From the NCBI GenBank assembly GCA_036365515.1, contig CM070876.1, positions 41,003,695 through 41,067,694 on the forward strand: a stretch of 64,000 bases of DNA, given 5' to 3'. The translations under genes and the position numbers were made by a program. Below the pieces are notes generated by a model. That model made no database searches and was not told the DNA's origin. It was given only the letters and a program-made list of their open reading frames with translations. The stretch is from Torymus aiolomorphi. Taxonomy: Eukaryota; Arthropoda; Insecta; Hymenoptera; Torymidae. Numbering within the stretch: position 1 is the first letter of the stretch; each line of letters starts with the position of its first letter. This document shows, piece after piece, positions 1-10,800 of the stretch.

Positions 1-2
1 GC

Positions 3-473
3 GATCACGGCACGCAGTTTATATCTAAACTTTGGTCAAGAAAATTAAGCGAGGAAAACATCACCCTGATCTTTTCCTCAATTCGCCATCCACAGAGTAA
101 TATCGTGGAGTGTGTGCATCGTGAGCTTGGCCGCTTTTTCCGCACATTAATTGCAGACCGACACACGAAATGGGCGAACTACGTGCCCATCATACAATCA
201 ATTATTAACGAGACATACCACGGAACAACCGAAAAAACACCCTAGGAACTGCATTACCAGACACGGCCCGAAAGAATATGGAAAGATTGGATACAGCTAC
301 CCGAAACAGAGCCAACCTCGCTAGAAGAAAGAATTTTTCTCGCCCGCGATACGATGCATCGCAGATTTAAAACACGAGCTCAAAGAGCAAACGAAAACAT
401 CAAGCACTTCCAGTTTAAAGTTGGAGATGCAGTTCTCGTACGCGCAAACAATGTCTCATCCGAAAATTTATAA
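3..473 (+). pseudogene. LTR-retrotransposon integrase C-terminal part (Ty3/gypsy-like), broken
   Basis: Reading from base 3 gives an integrase core that begins at the second catalytic Asp (DHGTQF). The Glu of the DDE triad follows about 34 residues later (HPQSN..VECVHREL, Glu codon 108-110). After it come the usual W..Y and PYEL-like region and the post-core F.VGDAVLVR block just before the stop. An in-frame TAG at 243-245 interrupts the frame, so this copy is dead. The 5' part, with the zinc finger and first Asp, lies outside the window. The DxGTxF and HPQxN..VE pattern fits Ty3/gypsy-type elements better than Copia. No LTR is recognisable directly downstream. Confidence 0.8.
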
Positions 474-943
474 TACATTGACTATTTCTATCATTTTAAA
501 TAAATAAATCACATTTTAACTATGGTTTTTTTAATTTTAGGTATCCTCTTCATTTACCACTGCTTTGACTAGGGAACTCATGAAAGAACCATCTTAACAT
601 TTGTACAATATACAAAGGTTTTCACGTCACTGATCACGAACTTACTATCAGACTTCGAAATTCAAAATGGCGGATCCAATATGGCGATTGAAAGTTCGGA
701 AAAGCTTAGATTTTACTGAAAATTGGTGAACAGGAGTTTTCGAGGTCGCTGAGCAAGATTTTGCTATTATACTTTCGAAATTCAAAATAGCGAGTCCAAT
801 AAGACGGTGAAAAGTTTGAAAAAAGCTCAAATTATATAGATAAAGTGTAACAATTTTTTTTTTTCGTTTGGTAGTAAACTTATTAAACGCACTTTTATTC
901 GTAAAATTGTAAAAGATTTATCTAAGTACAAAATATGTAAGGT
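474..943. other. AT-rich interval with one short dispersed repeat
   Basis: No gene is visible. The only structured content is two diverged units of repeat family R1 at about 653-835. The rest is AT-rich sequence between the integrase remnant and the target duplication of PLE A. Confidence 0.5.
653..835 (+). repeat. R1 repeat, two units of about 120 bp
   Basis: The block TTCGAAATTCAAAATGGCGG (655) recurs in diverged form at 775, giving a period near 120 bp. The same family appears in reverse orientation as an array at 10498-10795. Short open frames here only reflect the repeat. Confidence 0.6.
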
Positions 944-1025
944 ATTTTAATTTATGTTGGAAGATTGATCGGAATGGTCCAGCTGTCAAGGTGGTTTTAA
1001 ATGAACAAAAACCAATAGTTAACTT

Positions 1026-1062
1026 GCCGACGTTTCGGGTATTTTGTATGCCCCTCTTCTGG
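1026..1062 (-). ncRNA. Hammerhead-ribozyme-like motif, left terminus of PLE A
   Basis: On the minus strand it reads CAGAAGAG, GGGCAT, loop, ATACCC, GAAACGTC. This resembles the CUGANGA/stem II/GAAA core of hammerhead motifs known from PLE terminal repeats. Two features argue against full activity: CAGA instead of CUGA, and one stem mismatch. Confidence 0.5.
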
Positions 1063-1486
1063 GCTGTTTATTAAAAATAAACAATATTTATTAAAATATA
1101 CATAATTACATAATTACAATCAAGTCGATTTTACAACGCAATATACTGATGTACTTACAGATTACATTTTTCAAAAACGTGTTCTATGCAGTGGTAACTG
1201 CCAGTCAACGGGAAAACATTTAATCAATCTCGGCATTATATACCAAAAGTTTTACGTGTGTACGTATAAAAGTGTGAAAACCAATAGCAAGTTACAGAGG
1301 TGGGGCGCAAGTCAAAACGCATAGTCGAGCGTGTATACTGTGTAAGTATTAGGAGCACATAGATGTATAGTGGCAGTTATCATTGCGTTAGACTAAGTAT
1401 ATACTACATACAGTCTATACTACTATACATCTACACACAACCATACACATACATAAACGTACGTAGTTCTCCATTTTTATGTTCTC

Positions 1487-1696
1487 CTAATACTGATTCC
1501 TCGCGTTAGCTTCTGTTACATAACGTTTGTAGTCCTCATTTAATTTCATAGTGTTGGTCATCTTATTAACAAATTCCTTTTGTGAATGTATATAAAACAT
1601 TTCCGATAAAAGTCTACTATCCAGTCGGCTCTCTTTATCTCATATTTTTACTTTATTAAAATTGATATTATGGTTTAAAACTGTTTTGGTCAATTC
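1487..1696 (-). pseudogene. PLE C-terminal tail (after GIY-YIG), fragment
   Basis: About 70 codons on the minus strand contain the motif that closes PLE proteins: N.NFNKVKI, then SRLLSEMFYIHSQKEFVNK (compare RLLSEMLHIHSQ in PLE B). An in-frame TGA replaces the residue before DKESR, and the fragment ends at TAG 1487-1489. Everything upstream (RT, most of GIY-YIG) is missing. The break at about 1697 abuts a terminus of a different PLE family. It is the only coding remnant of PLE A. Confidence 0.75.
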
Positions 1697-1935
1697 TGAC
1701 CAGATCCGTTGGGAGCAGGAAAGAAAATAGACTACGATGTCAAGTAGTTGCAACGTTTCGTCGACGGGTTTGTCGACCTCTTCAGGCTTTATTAAAAACA
1801 TAATATAATTAACAGAACGAGCTCACACTAGTCTTAACTTACAATGGTTGGAAAAATTTTTTAAAAATGCGAAACGAATTACCTAAGTTATCGCACAGCG
1901 ATTCGTCGAGTAATGTGAAAGTACGTAGCAACATG

Positions 1936-1969
<34 letters not shown>
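1697..1969 (-). repeat. Terminal fragment of a second PLE family inside PLE A
   Basis: The segment begins abruptly after the PLE coding fragment. It contains a hammerhead-like motif unlike the one of PLE A, followed by AT-rich sequence and a short (CA)n(TA)n stretch at 1936-1969. It is probably a 5'-truncated copy or a recombination product of another PLE. Confidence 0.5.
1750..1785 (-). ncRNA. Hammerhead-like motif of the second PLE family
   Basis: Minus strand: CTGAAGA, extra G, GTCGAC, loop AAACCC, GTCGAC, GAAACGTTGC. The six-base-pair stem II is perfect and both core strands match the hammerhead consensus, apart from the extra G between CUGAAGA and the stem. It is one of the best-preserved motifs in the window. 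Confidence 0.6.
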
Positions 1970-2975
1970 TGTAACGGGCTAAAAGCTGTTCGGTGCGCTA
2001 TATTCAACGCGGACTTGCCGATGAACGGCGCAGCAATTGACAGGCGCGAGCACTTACTCGTGCCAACCCTCGATGATTAGCGGCCCGTCAGCTCCGTGCT
2101 GTTGCTCGCCGTCGGCTGCTTTCAGCAGCAGCCGAGCCTTTTCGCTCCGTTACAACGCGCGACTTCGTCATCGCGCTCTCTCTCGAGCGTGCTGCCCCAG
2201 CTGCTCAGTTATCACGCGAGTACTACGTACTCGCGACCGCGGAGGCCGGCGGTATTCTTCACCGTGCCACCGAATAGGGAATTGAAATTAGAATGCGGGA
2301 AATAATATGCGAACAAGTAAAAAGCAAGTTAACTTTAATATAAAAGAATTTCTTCTTACTGCCCCTGAAGGCCATCCGCAAATTACATTCGCTTATTACG
2401 ACGCGTGCTATTAGTACGCGCCGGTTCGGGTGGTGCGCCCGCGCACGCGAAGTACGTGTGTGCTCTGCCGCACATACGTACGCGCAAAAGCGGCTCGCGC
2501 CGACTCGGCCGATCGCCGCGCACGATCGGCGCTCACGCGCGCGTCGGCAGCCTCGCTCGCTCGCCCGTCTCCGCTTCCTGGGCGCTCGTCGTCCGCGGGG
2601 GAAGCGCGCGCTCGCCTGGCCAGGACTTACCTCCTCAGTAGTCTCGGCGTGGAGGCGGGCGCCGGTGCTGGCTTGCACACCCCTTGCGTCTCTCTTTCTC
2701 TCTCTCTCGGCCGCGGGGCTCTCGCACTCGCTCCCGCGAGTCGGCTCGGCCGTAGCTGGCTTCGGCCGCGATGCTCCCTCTCGCTCTCTCTCACTTGCAC
2801 TCTCGGCCGTGGTTGAGCGTAGCTCTCTCTCCCTCTCTCTCAGCCACGAGGGAACGCGGCTCTCGGCGCCGTGCTGCGTCTCTCTCCTTCGCTGCACTCT
2901 CGGACCGCTCACTCGCTGTCTCTCCCTCTCGTGCACTACACTGCACTGGCTGCCATGATCCTCGTGCACTACACT

Positions 2976-3067
<92 letters not shown>

Positions 3068-3461
3068 AAGTCTTCGCGCACGGAAATCGAGCAGCTGCCT
3101 AAGCTACGGCAGAAGCGATACTGCCGGGCTCTGTCTCTCGCTCTCCTTCCCCCTCGCGCAAGGTTGTCGCGAGTTTTCATTTCGGGCTCATTGTGTGTCG
3201 TAGTTGCGCTCGGTACTTTTCGCACAGCTATACGTGCGAGCAACTACACACACACACACGTAAGCCCCCGGAGAAATACGAGGACAAGCCCGACTCTGTT
3301 TGCGAGTCCTTATGCCGCAATTGTCGGCCTTGCCTTCTCCAAGGCCGCTGTATGTTTATGTTTTCGGTCAACTACCTGTGTGTATACCGTGCGTCGGAGA
3401 TCGGCTCGATCCGAGCTCCGTGTTCGCGCACATACACACACACAGACGCGCCTGCCGTTAC
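1970..3461. mobile_element. Candidate solo LTR, GC-rich, 1.5 kb, inserted in PLE A
   Basis: Base composition changes sharply to GC- and CpG-rich sequence between 1970 and 3461. The edges are inverted: TGTAACGG at 1970-1977 and CCGTTAC at 3455-3461. TG.. ends with a short inverted repeat are typical of LTRs. Both flanks are TA-rich, so a duplication cannot be resolved. No long coding frame resembling a protein is present; the open frames are artefacts of CpG and CT bias. A GC-rich foldback element is an alternative. Confidence 0.45.
2980..3065. repeat. (CT)n microsatellite
   Basis: About 86 bp of nearly pure CT dinucleotide with two CTTT interruptions, inside the GC-rich candidate LTR. Confidence 0.95.
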
Positions 3462-4628
3462 TATATATATATATATAAGATAAAAAATAATATTTGAAAA
3501 AGGTTATAAATATTGAATGGTATTAAAATTAATGTTATTTAAATAATTAATAAGAAGTAATAATAATAATAATATTAAAATAATTATAAAAATTTATTTA
3601 TTTTACGTTAAAAACTAAAAATACCTGATAACTCAAAAGATTGTGGAAATTACTTTTGCTTTGCGAATTTATTTGCTGCAGTAATAAACTCAACTGTATA
3701 TCTTTAAAAATATTCGATTTTCCAAAAAATTAAAAATATTTTTATCCGCGTCCATGAGATGGCGCCTCTTATCGATCAAATTTATGTTACAGGTTTTTTA
3801 TCGACTGAACGTGAACATCATAATATAAGCTACTGCTAAAGGCTAACGGTTATCAGCGATTAGTTTATTGAAGAGAATCAATGTATTGAAAAGTTGCACA
3901 AAATTTACAAAACAAAAATACTATCACTGTTGCAGAATTTACCAGATAAGTTTGAGTAACCTCAAAAGTTTTTGGGGAATTTATTTAACATTTAATACCT
4001 TAGATTTTTGTAAAAAAATAGATTCTTTGTGTCTTTTTTTTTATTCTTTTCAGAACACAGAAGTCATCTGGATCATAGATTTCATCTCGAATCAATATGT
4101 TAATCCAATAAGAAGTTTGTCGAGAAGCAATGTTTGTTGGATGTTGTGCTGTTAAATCATCAATCCTCTTGCTTATTCTCAACAATATCATATTATTTTC
4201 AATGTTTTATACAAGATTTTACAATAACAAATGCCCTTACATTAAGAGAAGAGGAACTCTGGCATTTGTTTCAACACTGTAGGTAAAATAAACAATATAA
4301 TAAAATATCCCAAGAAGCTGGATAAAATCAAGTATCAGTATAGTTTTTAAGTGAATTATGTCACTTAAGTTTTTATATTTTACATAATTTATGTATATTT
4401 TAATAATATAGTACATTGTATATATTTTTCTTGCAGCGTAAACAATGGACAATGGAAAAATAGGTTAAAATTTGTTAAATTTTTCCTGTTTTTTGAAATA
4501 TTAGAGTAGCTCTAACTTTTTTCAGGGAAGGCATTAGGGTCTACAACTGTACAGATGTTTATTGTGGTGTATTACAAGCAATCTCTGCAAGTTATTAGGA
4601 AATTGGGGTTCCGGAACTCAAGGCCTCT
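3462..4628. other. AT-rich interior of PLE A, nothing recognised
   Basis: Inside the PLE A boundaries but without similarity to PLE coding sequence visible by eye. Short open frames have low-complexity composition and no motif. A later unknown insertion or an eroded PLE 5' region are both possible. Confidence 0.4.
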
Positions 4629-4967
4629 CCTAGTTAGTTTAACGCAACGATAACTGCCACTATACATCTATGTGCTCCTAATACTTATACAATATACACG
4701 CTCGACTATGCGTTTTGGCTTGCGCCCCACCTCTGTAACTTACTATTGGTTCCACACTTTTATACGTACACACGTAAAACTTTTCGTATATAATGCCGAG
4801 ATTGATTAAATGTTTTCCCGTTGACTGGCAGTTACCACTGCGTAGAACACGTTTTTGAAAAATGTAATCTGTAAGTACATCAGTATATTGCGTTGTGAAA
4901 TCGACTTGGTTGTAATTATGTAATTATGTATATTATAATAAATATTGTTTATTTTTAATAAAGAGGC

Positions 4968-5003
4968 CAGAAGAGGGGCATACAAAATGCCCGAAACGTC
5001 GGC
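4968..5003 (+). ncRNA. Hammerhead-like motif, right terminus of PLE A
   Basis: Plus strand: CAGAAGA, G, GGGCAT, ACAAA, ATGCCC, GAAACGTCGGC. Stem II of six base pairs is perfect here, unlike the left copy. The first core strand again shows CAGA in place of CUGA, so the substitution is shared by both termini. Confidence 0.5.
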
Positions 5004-5122
5004 AAGATAACTATTGGTTTTTGTTCATTTAAAACACCTTGACAGCTGGACCATCCCGATCAATCTTCCAACATTAGAAACTGTTGCTGTCATTCATCTC
5101 ATCAAACATCATTTTAATTTAT

Positions 5123-5640
5123 CTTTTCATTGTTACATTTTTTGTATAAATTTTCAATTTAATTTCTATACATTATTTAAGTTTATTAATATATAACTAA
5201 CTTTTTATCGCAAATGTGACTGGGTCACAAGACCAAAAATAAAAAGGCTTATGACCAAACCTTTTTAAAAAAAGACGGCCTTTTTACATTTAAAAATTTT
5301 GAAATCCATTTTGGACGGTCTAAATTGTCACGGGACGGTCTAAAAGACGGTCGCATGACCGGTTGAAAAAAAACCGTCTTTACATCAATGAGTCAGAGAC
5401 AGCAACACAGACAGAGACAAATAAACTGAGAAAATTATAGAAAAAATTAAAAAATATTAATGCGCCTATGACGGTACCACAGTGATGGGATATATTATAA
5501 ATTACTGTATTAAAGTACATACTCAATTAAAAAATGAAATTTATTTGGGAAAATAGAAATATACACTAAATTTAACATATTACATTCTAGATTACAATTG
5601 ATACATTTTCAAAATTCCAACTGGGGTTGACGAGCGGAGC
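5123..5640. other. AT-rich interval
   Basis: No gene is seen. Around 5240-5385 there are short inverted words built on GACGGTC and AAGACGG that can form small hairpins, but no bounded element can be defined. Confidence 0.4.
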
Positions 5641-5661
5641 GAGTAGGGGGTAGCCCTCCTA

Positions 5662-5662
<1 letters not shown>
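5641..5662 (+). mobile_element. Helitron-like 3' terminus
   Basis: GACGAGCGGAGCGAG (5630-5644) leads into a GC hairpin (AGGGGG..CCCTCCT, about 5645-5660) and CTAG (5659-5662) followed by T. A subterminal hairpin followed by CTRR with insertion before T is the Helitron 3' hallmark. The GAGCGGAGCGAG lead is also seen at 15362. The 5' end and coding part are not visible. Confidence 0.45.

Positions 5663-5665
<3 letters not shown>

Positions 5666-5735
<70 letters not shown>
5666..5735. repeat. (TG)n microsatellite
   Basis: About 70 bp of uninterrupted TG dinucleotide directly after the Helitron-like end. Confidence 0.95.
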
Positions 5736-5739
<4 letters not shown>

Positions 5740-6345
5740 GTGTATATGTGTTATGGGGACACCAACACCTTCTTCTCAGAGTTCGTCTATCTTCACGTAA
5801 CTAAAGAAATAAGGACACTCAGGTTATTGATTCTAGATTTGTCCCCAAAATAGTGTATAGATATACCGTACATTGGGGACCGTCCAAACTACTGTGATGT
5901 CCCGGAAATCCTGTATTCATAAACGTATTTGTCCCCAAAGTATGGAACCATTATATAGATGTTTCAAAATTCTTACCACCCAGCCCCCCCTCCCGTGCCC
6001 CTCGCCCCCTCCTCACCCCCCTCAAAATAATGTCATTATTTAAATAGTTTTCGACGCCACCCTAGCGGTACTGTTAATAGGCGCGTGGGATTTGTATTTC
6101 AAGTGGTATCCTTCGACAGTAGCCCTACAACCCCCCGTGATCAAAAAGGTGATTCCTCTAGGGCAAGGCTTTTGTTAATAGTCAGAGAACCTTCCAACTT
6201 TAAAACAATATGGATCCCTCTATAAAAAATGCATCCTTGGCATGGTCGACGCCATGTTGCGACGCCATGTTGATTTTTCTCGAATATCTCGAATATCTCG
6301 AATATCTCGAATTTTTTGGCGCATGCGCAAATGCCCTATAGGGAC
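5736..6345. other. Intergenic with C-rich tract and one R2 unit
   Basis: No gene is present. It contains a C-rich stretch (5980-6025), one unit of repeat R2 at about 6143-6215 (GGTGATTCCTCTAGGGCAAG), and a short ATCTCGAAT tandem at 6279-6311. A block at 6090-6125 resembles 36812-36845. Confidence 0.5.
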
Positions 6346-6575
6346 TTACAGCGAATCCACATTGCATGAGCTGTGCTCGATGCGCGATGCGCGATCCCGT
6401 CCGAAAAAAAGTTGTTGTCCGAAATCTACAAGATTTATAACTCTATGGTTATAAATCCTATAATAATTTTAAACATAGAGTTATAAATCTTATAGATTTC
6501 GGACAACAACTTTTTTTCGGAAGGCATCGCGCATCGCGCATCGAGCATAGCTCATGCAATGTGGATTCGCTGTTA
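6346..6575. mobile_element. Harbinger-like MITE with TTA target duplication
   Basis: The 224-bp segment 6349-6572 is nearly palindromic. CAGCGAATCCACATTGCATG opens it and its reverse complement closes it, and the arms continue inward through GATGCGCGATGCGCGAT to about 100 bp each. TTA flanks both ends (6346-6348, 6573-6575), the target duplication typical of PIF/Harbinger elements. No coding capacity. Confidence 0.75.
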
Positions 6576-6589
6576 GGGAGCAACCGTGC

Positions 6590-6722
6590 AGCGCGCGTAT
6601 GTGCACTCGCGTGTATAAGGTATATCTATGTATAGGAGAGCGCTATATATAGGTATACCTTATAGGAGAGCACTATATATAGGTATACCTTATACACGGG
6701 AGGGCATATGCACGCGCAAGGT
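6590..6722. repeat. Imperfect palindrome with internal tandem
   Basis: GCGCGTATGTGCACTCG..GTGTATAAGGTATA is mirrored by TATACCTTATACAC..GCATATGCACGCGC. Between the arms, a 31-bp unit (TAGGAGAGC.CTATATATAGG) occurs twice. Its nature is unknown. Confidence 0.55.
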
Positions 6723-7198
6723 TATAGAGACACCCTTAGAGTTATGGTGGAATGGTATAGAGATAGCGCATGTGTTGTGAGCGGGAAAATATGATATATA
6801 TTAATTGATAGAAATTGATAATCAATTGATAAATCGATGAAAAATTTTTATTTTAAAAAAAATATTTATTCATTACTTGATCAAAAAAGTAATATTGGTA
6901 AATTTTGAATTAATTTTCTACGTTATATTTATTTGTACATATATATTTTTTATATAGGGAATGTTTTTTTTTTAAATGGTTTTAGAGGGACTTTTATAGA
7001 TAAATAGAATTATGTTTATATTAACTTTTATTTTATTGTTTTTAGTAGAAATGTAAATTTATATCTATTTTGATTCCCCTTAGAGGAAGCTTTGCAACAA
7101 AAATTGACAAATTTTGTCGGTGATAAAAATTTTCGAGAAAAAAATGTTCAAAAAGATAGTTTAAGGCGATAACGTTGAAATTTGTCAATTTTGAGAAA

Positions 7199-7200
<2 letters not shown>
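6723..7200. other. AT-rich interval, nothing seen
   Basis: AT-rich sequence without motif or long frame. Confidence 0.4.
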
Positions 7201-7234
<34 letters not shown>

Positions 7235-7293
7235 TGTGCGTGCGTGCGTGCGTACGTGCGTGTGTGTGTGTGTGCGTGCGTGTGTGTGTGTGT
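7201..7293. repeat. (TG)n microsatellite with GTGC variants
   Basis: TG dinucleotide with interspersed GTGCGTGC. It yields long cysteine/valine or histidine/threonine frames on the two strands, none of them genes. Confidence 0.95.
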
Positions 7294-8029
7294 AAAAACT
7301 CGATATCTCGAAAACCATTTCACCTATTTTCGTCGGACAAAGCTTATTCTCTTGGTCCCGAAAAAATATTCGGTTTTAATTTTTTATCGATTTTCTTTTT
7401 TTTTATAACCAAAAAATCTTTAAACTACCTACGTTTTCTGTTTTTAATTTTCAAATTATCTTTAATATGTCATGGAAAATGTTCTTATAATTCATAAATT
7501 AATTTTTCAAAAAATATTTGATTATCAACTCAAAATTTTATTTTCTGTCCTCCGGCCGGAAAGCGCTAACTTTACGGCCGCTGCGCGAAATGAAGTTGCC
7601 ACTTTCCGGCCACGTCGGGTAGAAAAATAGTATACACACCGAAGCCGAGGTTCGCCTCGGCCGACAATATTACATGTGATCTGAGACATTTCTTATTTTA
7701 CCGGCCTAGGTATGTAATATACTATTACTTATTACGCTTATTGAAGATAATATTTGGTATAAATTTCAAGAGATTATCTTCATTTGTTTTTGAGAAAAAA
7801 ATTATTTAAAAAAAACGCGTTTTCACTGACACACGATGACAAGAATAAAAACCAATTAATTGTCCTGAAATTTGGTATAGAGGATATAGATTTTTTATAT
7901 CTTCAAACTGTTCATTGCGCAAAAAAATCGAACTGTCACGACCAAAGATATTTGAGGTTGAAAATTTTTTTTAAATATTTTCGAATAGCGTTTTTCAGAT
8001 AATATTTGATAGATAGAGAAACTTGTGTA
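7294..8029. other. Intergenic with a small GC-rich hairpin region
   Basis: AT-rich apart from 7548-7672. That part holds CCGGCCGGAAAG..CTTTCCGGCC (inverted) and the hairpin CCGAGGTTCGCCTCGG. This may be the remnant of a MITE. No protein-coding signal. Confidence 0.4.
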
Positions 8030-8135
8030 TAATACAATCAATTATTGTCATATAAAAAATTAAAAAGAGGAATAAATACATTAGTTTGAGGAAGCTAAGT
8101 GCCAATGTATATTGGGAGCGGTTTTTTATTAGTGA
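8030..8135 (+). repeat. R3 dispersed repeat, diverged copy
   Basis: GTTTGAGGAAGCTAAGTGCC..GGGAGCGGTTTTTT matches the fuller copies at 28800-28960 and 62895-63066 and the reverse copy at 59190-59360. The family ends in GGCAGCGG followed by a T-run. Confidence 0.55.
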
Positions 8136-8406
8136 TGATGGTCGGATTAGTGTAAGGATCTTTTTATTTAGTTAAAATTAAAAACATGGTTTTCTCAATA
8201 TAAGAATATTCATCTTGAATTTTATACTTTCACTTTGCCTTTTTATATGTTTAACATTATTAAACACAGAAAACAGATATTTTCATAATTATATTATTGT
8301 TTATCTATCTTAGTGGCAATTTTACTTATTAAGTAAGTTAGGAAGCTGATGGTTCTACTGCCTAGGTAGTAATTAAATAAAAACAAAAGTTTTTAAAAAA
8401 TTTATT

Positions 8407-8445
8407 CCGACGTTTCGGACGGTTTATTTCCGTCCCTTTTCAAGG
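8407..8445 (-). ncRNA. Hammerhead-like motif, left terminus of PLE B
   Basis: Minus strand: TTGAAAAG, GGACGG, loop AAATAAA, CCGTCC, GAAACGTCGG. Stem II is a perfect 6 bp, but the first core strand departs from CUGANGA at two positions. Confidence 0.45.
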
Positions 8446-8461
8446 TCTGTGAAAGATTGGT

Positions 8462-9142
8462 ATAATATGTTCTTTAGTTGACAAATGTATTAATTTAGCT
8501 GATACACACTTCCATGATAAGAATCTTAATCTAATTAGAGATTTATTATTGGAGAATGATTATCCTATGGATTTCATTAATAAACATATCAATAAACGTA
8601 TATTACACATTAAAAATAATAATAAAAATACTTGTAATTCTAAGAACATAAATTTTAATAGCATTTTAGTTTTCCCATTTATTAAATATATCAACCCGGA
8701 ATTAAAAAATATCTGTAAGTGTTACAACTTAATTATGATTAATTCAATCTCCAATAAATTCAATCATATAATTAGACTAGGAAAAGATAGATACCATAAA
8801 AATGAAAAATCTCAAGTTGTATACAAAATTAATTGTTGCGATTGTGATGCGTCGTACGTGGGACAAACTTCTCGAAAATTGATTGTAAGAAGCAAAGAAC
8901 ATGTTAGCGATTGTAAATTTAAGAGAGACAAGTCAGTTTTACACGGACATATAGCGAATACTAATCATAAAATCGATTTCAAAAATATTGAAATTTTAGA
9001 TCAAGAGCCTAATTTACAGAAAAGATTACTATCTGAAATGCTACATATCCATTCCCAATGCAATAGCTTGAATAGACAGTTTGACACTAATTTTTTGAAG
9101 TCAGATTATAAAATTTTTATTAATAATAATAAGTTGATATAA
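8462..9142 (+). pseudogene. PLE B protein, C-terminal half with GIY-YIG endonuclease
   Basis: The frame is open for about 226 codons to TAA 9140-9142 and has no credible own start. It begins inside the RT thumb/linker (SLVDKCINLADTHFH..NDYPMDFINK), so the RT domain was lost by 5' truncation. The endonuclease follows: VVYKINCCDCDASYVGQTSR gives the CxxC pair and the YVGQT (GIY-YIG second half) motif, with R.KEH downstream. The closing LLSEMLHIHSQCNSLN block is typical of PLEs. GIY-YIG nicks target DNA for target-primed reverse transcription in intact elements. This copy cannot transpose by itself. Confidence 0.85.
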
Positions 9143-9405
9143 ACAAGGCTTACTATTATAGGTTTACATATCTTATTGTGTATTTATGGCTAAAGTGTTT
9201 CTTACCCCTCCTATACATACTCTAGAGATGATAAATACTGGGAAATTGCGTGCGCCGTCTCACTTTGACTAGTGGTCTCTTATTGTGTCCACTTATTTAT
9301 ATTTGTATATATAGTTTTTTGGTAAGTGTTATTAAGCGAGTGTTTATCAATTTTAGTGTCTTTTTTTATGTTAATAAACTTGTATTTCGTGTGTATTTTC
9401 ACAGA

Positions 9406-9443
9406 CCTTGAAAAGGGACGGAAATAAACCGTCCGAAACGTCG
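9406..9443 (+). ncRNA. Hammerhead-like motif, right terminus of PLE B
   Basis: Plus-strand mirror of the 8407-8445 motif: CTTGAAAAG, GGACGG, AAATAAA, CCGTCC, GAAACGTCG. The core deviations are the same on both ends. Confidence 0.45.
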
Positions 9444-9575
9444 AAATAAATTTTTTAAAAACTTTTGTTTTTATTTAATTACTACCTAGGCAGTAGAACC
9501 ATCAGCTTCCTAACTTACTTAACTTTCTACTATGACTGCCATTTGCGACAATTAACTACATAAATTTTACTTATT

Positions 9576-10440
9576 GAACAAAATCACAACATGAAAAAAG
9601 CTTATTTAAATGAAATTACCCTTGATTAATCTTTATCATTGTAGTGACATTCTGATACTATAGAATTGAATGAACCTTTAAATTTCTTAAAGCAGGAAAC
9701 TATGGAATGGAATGAATCACTAGAACTAAATTCAAAAGATAAAGACAAATCATATATTAAAATAACAAATACTTCTTCATACATACATTTTTTAGTCAAT
9801 AAAACTATAACATAGCTTGATGAAAAACATCATAATGTTTAAATGAATTCAAAATAAGTGCATTAAGGTTGTATTGGCCGTAAGGTCTCATTTAAAAATT
9901 TAAGACAAATATTTTGGTCGTATAATTCGTCGAAAACACTAATATTCTACAGTACTAAGAGTATAAACAAATATGTAAAATGTTTTTTAGAACTATGAAA
10001 ACTTTACATCGGTTTTAGAACACTGTATTGCTCATTTCTTTCACTTTTTAGTATGACTGTACGCCTTATTACCTAGCTCGCAAAAGCAATTCATTTCAAT
10101 TGCAATCGATTATAAAGGTTTTCTTTTACGTATACACGAATTTACAAGAACTAAACACTATTTTCTCAACTTAATTTTTTCAATAACTACGACGAGTCTA
10201 GCCATACTCAGAGAATCTCCATAAGAACTCACGTTAATTTTAAACTACAATATCTCGAAAACTATCTCGCAAATCATATTCAAATTTGGCAGAGACGTTT
10301 ATAATGACATTATTGACCTACTGACGAAACTTTATTGATCTGACATTATTTTTTACATATAGCCCATACAACCTTAAATAATGAATTGAATAATAACATT
10401 TCTCTTGTAAATAAAAAAGAAACCGTTCATTAATTATACA
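9576..10440. other. AT-rich interval, nothing recognised
   Basis: No long frame, repeat or terminus is visible by eye. Confidence 0.4.
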
Positions 10441-10497
10441 GCTTCTTTTGTAACTTAAAAAAAAATCAGCGCGCGAAGCGCGCGTGTCGAACTCTAG
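10441..10497 (+). mobile_element. Helitron-like 3' terminus
   Basis: Hairpin GCGCGC-GAA-GCGCGC (10469-10483), a 10-nt spacer, then CTAG (10494-10497) followed by T. This is the textbook arrangement of a Helitron 3' end. The same hairpin type and the same 10-nt spacing occur at 32536-32564. The element body upstream is not identifiable. Confidence 0.55.
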
Positions 10498-10800
10498 TTT
10501 GAGAAAAATCTAAGCTTTTTTCGAACTATTAACTGCCATATTGGATCCGCCATTTTGAATTTCGAAAGTCTAATAGCAAAATCTTGATCAACGACTTCGA
10601 AAATCCTTGTATACCAATTTTCAAAAAATCTAAGCTTTTTTCGAACTTCTAACGACCATATTGGATCCGCCATTTTTAATTTGAATAGTTTTATAGCAAG
10701 ATTGTGATTAGCGACCTCGAAATATAAATCTTGATCAGCGAGCTCGACAACCCCTGTATACAAACTTTAAGCAAAATCTAAGCTTCCTTCGAACTTTTGA
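10498..10800 (-). repeat. R1 tandem array
   Basis: At least two units with a 122-bp period (GCCATTTTGAATTTCG at 10548, diverged repeat at 10670) plus part of a third. It is the reverse complement of the family at 653-835. The 89-codon open frame here is only translated repeat. Confidence 0.7.

Larger units (their letters stand above)
944..5122. mobile_element. Penelope-like element A with inverted termini and 12-bp target duplication
   Basis: Sequence 956-1397 is repeated in reverse complement at 4629-5074, so the element has inverted terminal repeats of about 440 bp. The 12-mer ATTTTAATTTAT lies immediately outside at 944-955 and again at 5111-5122. This fits a target-site duplication and makes the element 956-5110. 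A single-sided tail of about 36 bp separates the right inverted terminus from the duplication. Each terminus carries a hammerhead-like motif (1026-1062 minus, 4968-5003 plus). The interior keeps only 70 codons of PLE coding sequence plus a foreign GC-rich insertion. Length in the present state is 4155 bp. Confidence 0.8.
8318..9575. mobile_element. Penelope-like element B, truncated, 13-bp target duplication
   Basis: AATTTTACTTATT occurs at 8318-8330 and 9563-9575 and bounds an element of 1232 bp (8331-9562). Inverted termini of about 130 bp (8331-8460 and 9397-9527) enclose one coding fragment. A tail of about 35 bp follows the right inverted terminus, as in PLE A. Hammerhead-like motifs lie at 8407-8445 (minus) and 9406-9443 (plus). 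The RT domain is absent, which fits 5' truncation during target-primed integration. Confidence 0.85.

Noticed and set aside
2259..3478. Long open frames on both strands in the GC-rich block (up to 236 codons)
   Set aside because: Arg/Ser/Leu-rich peptides come from CpG and CT composition; overlapping frames are open in several phases and no domain is visible.
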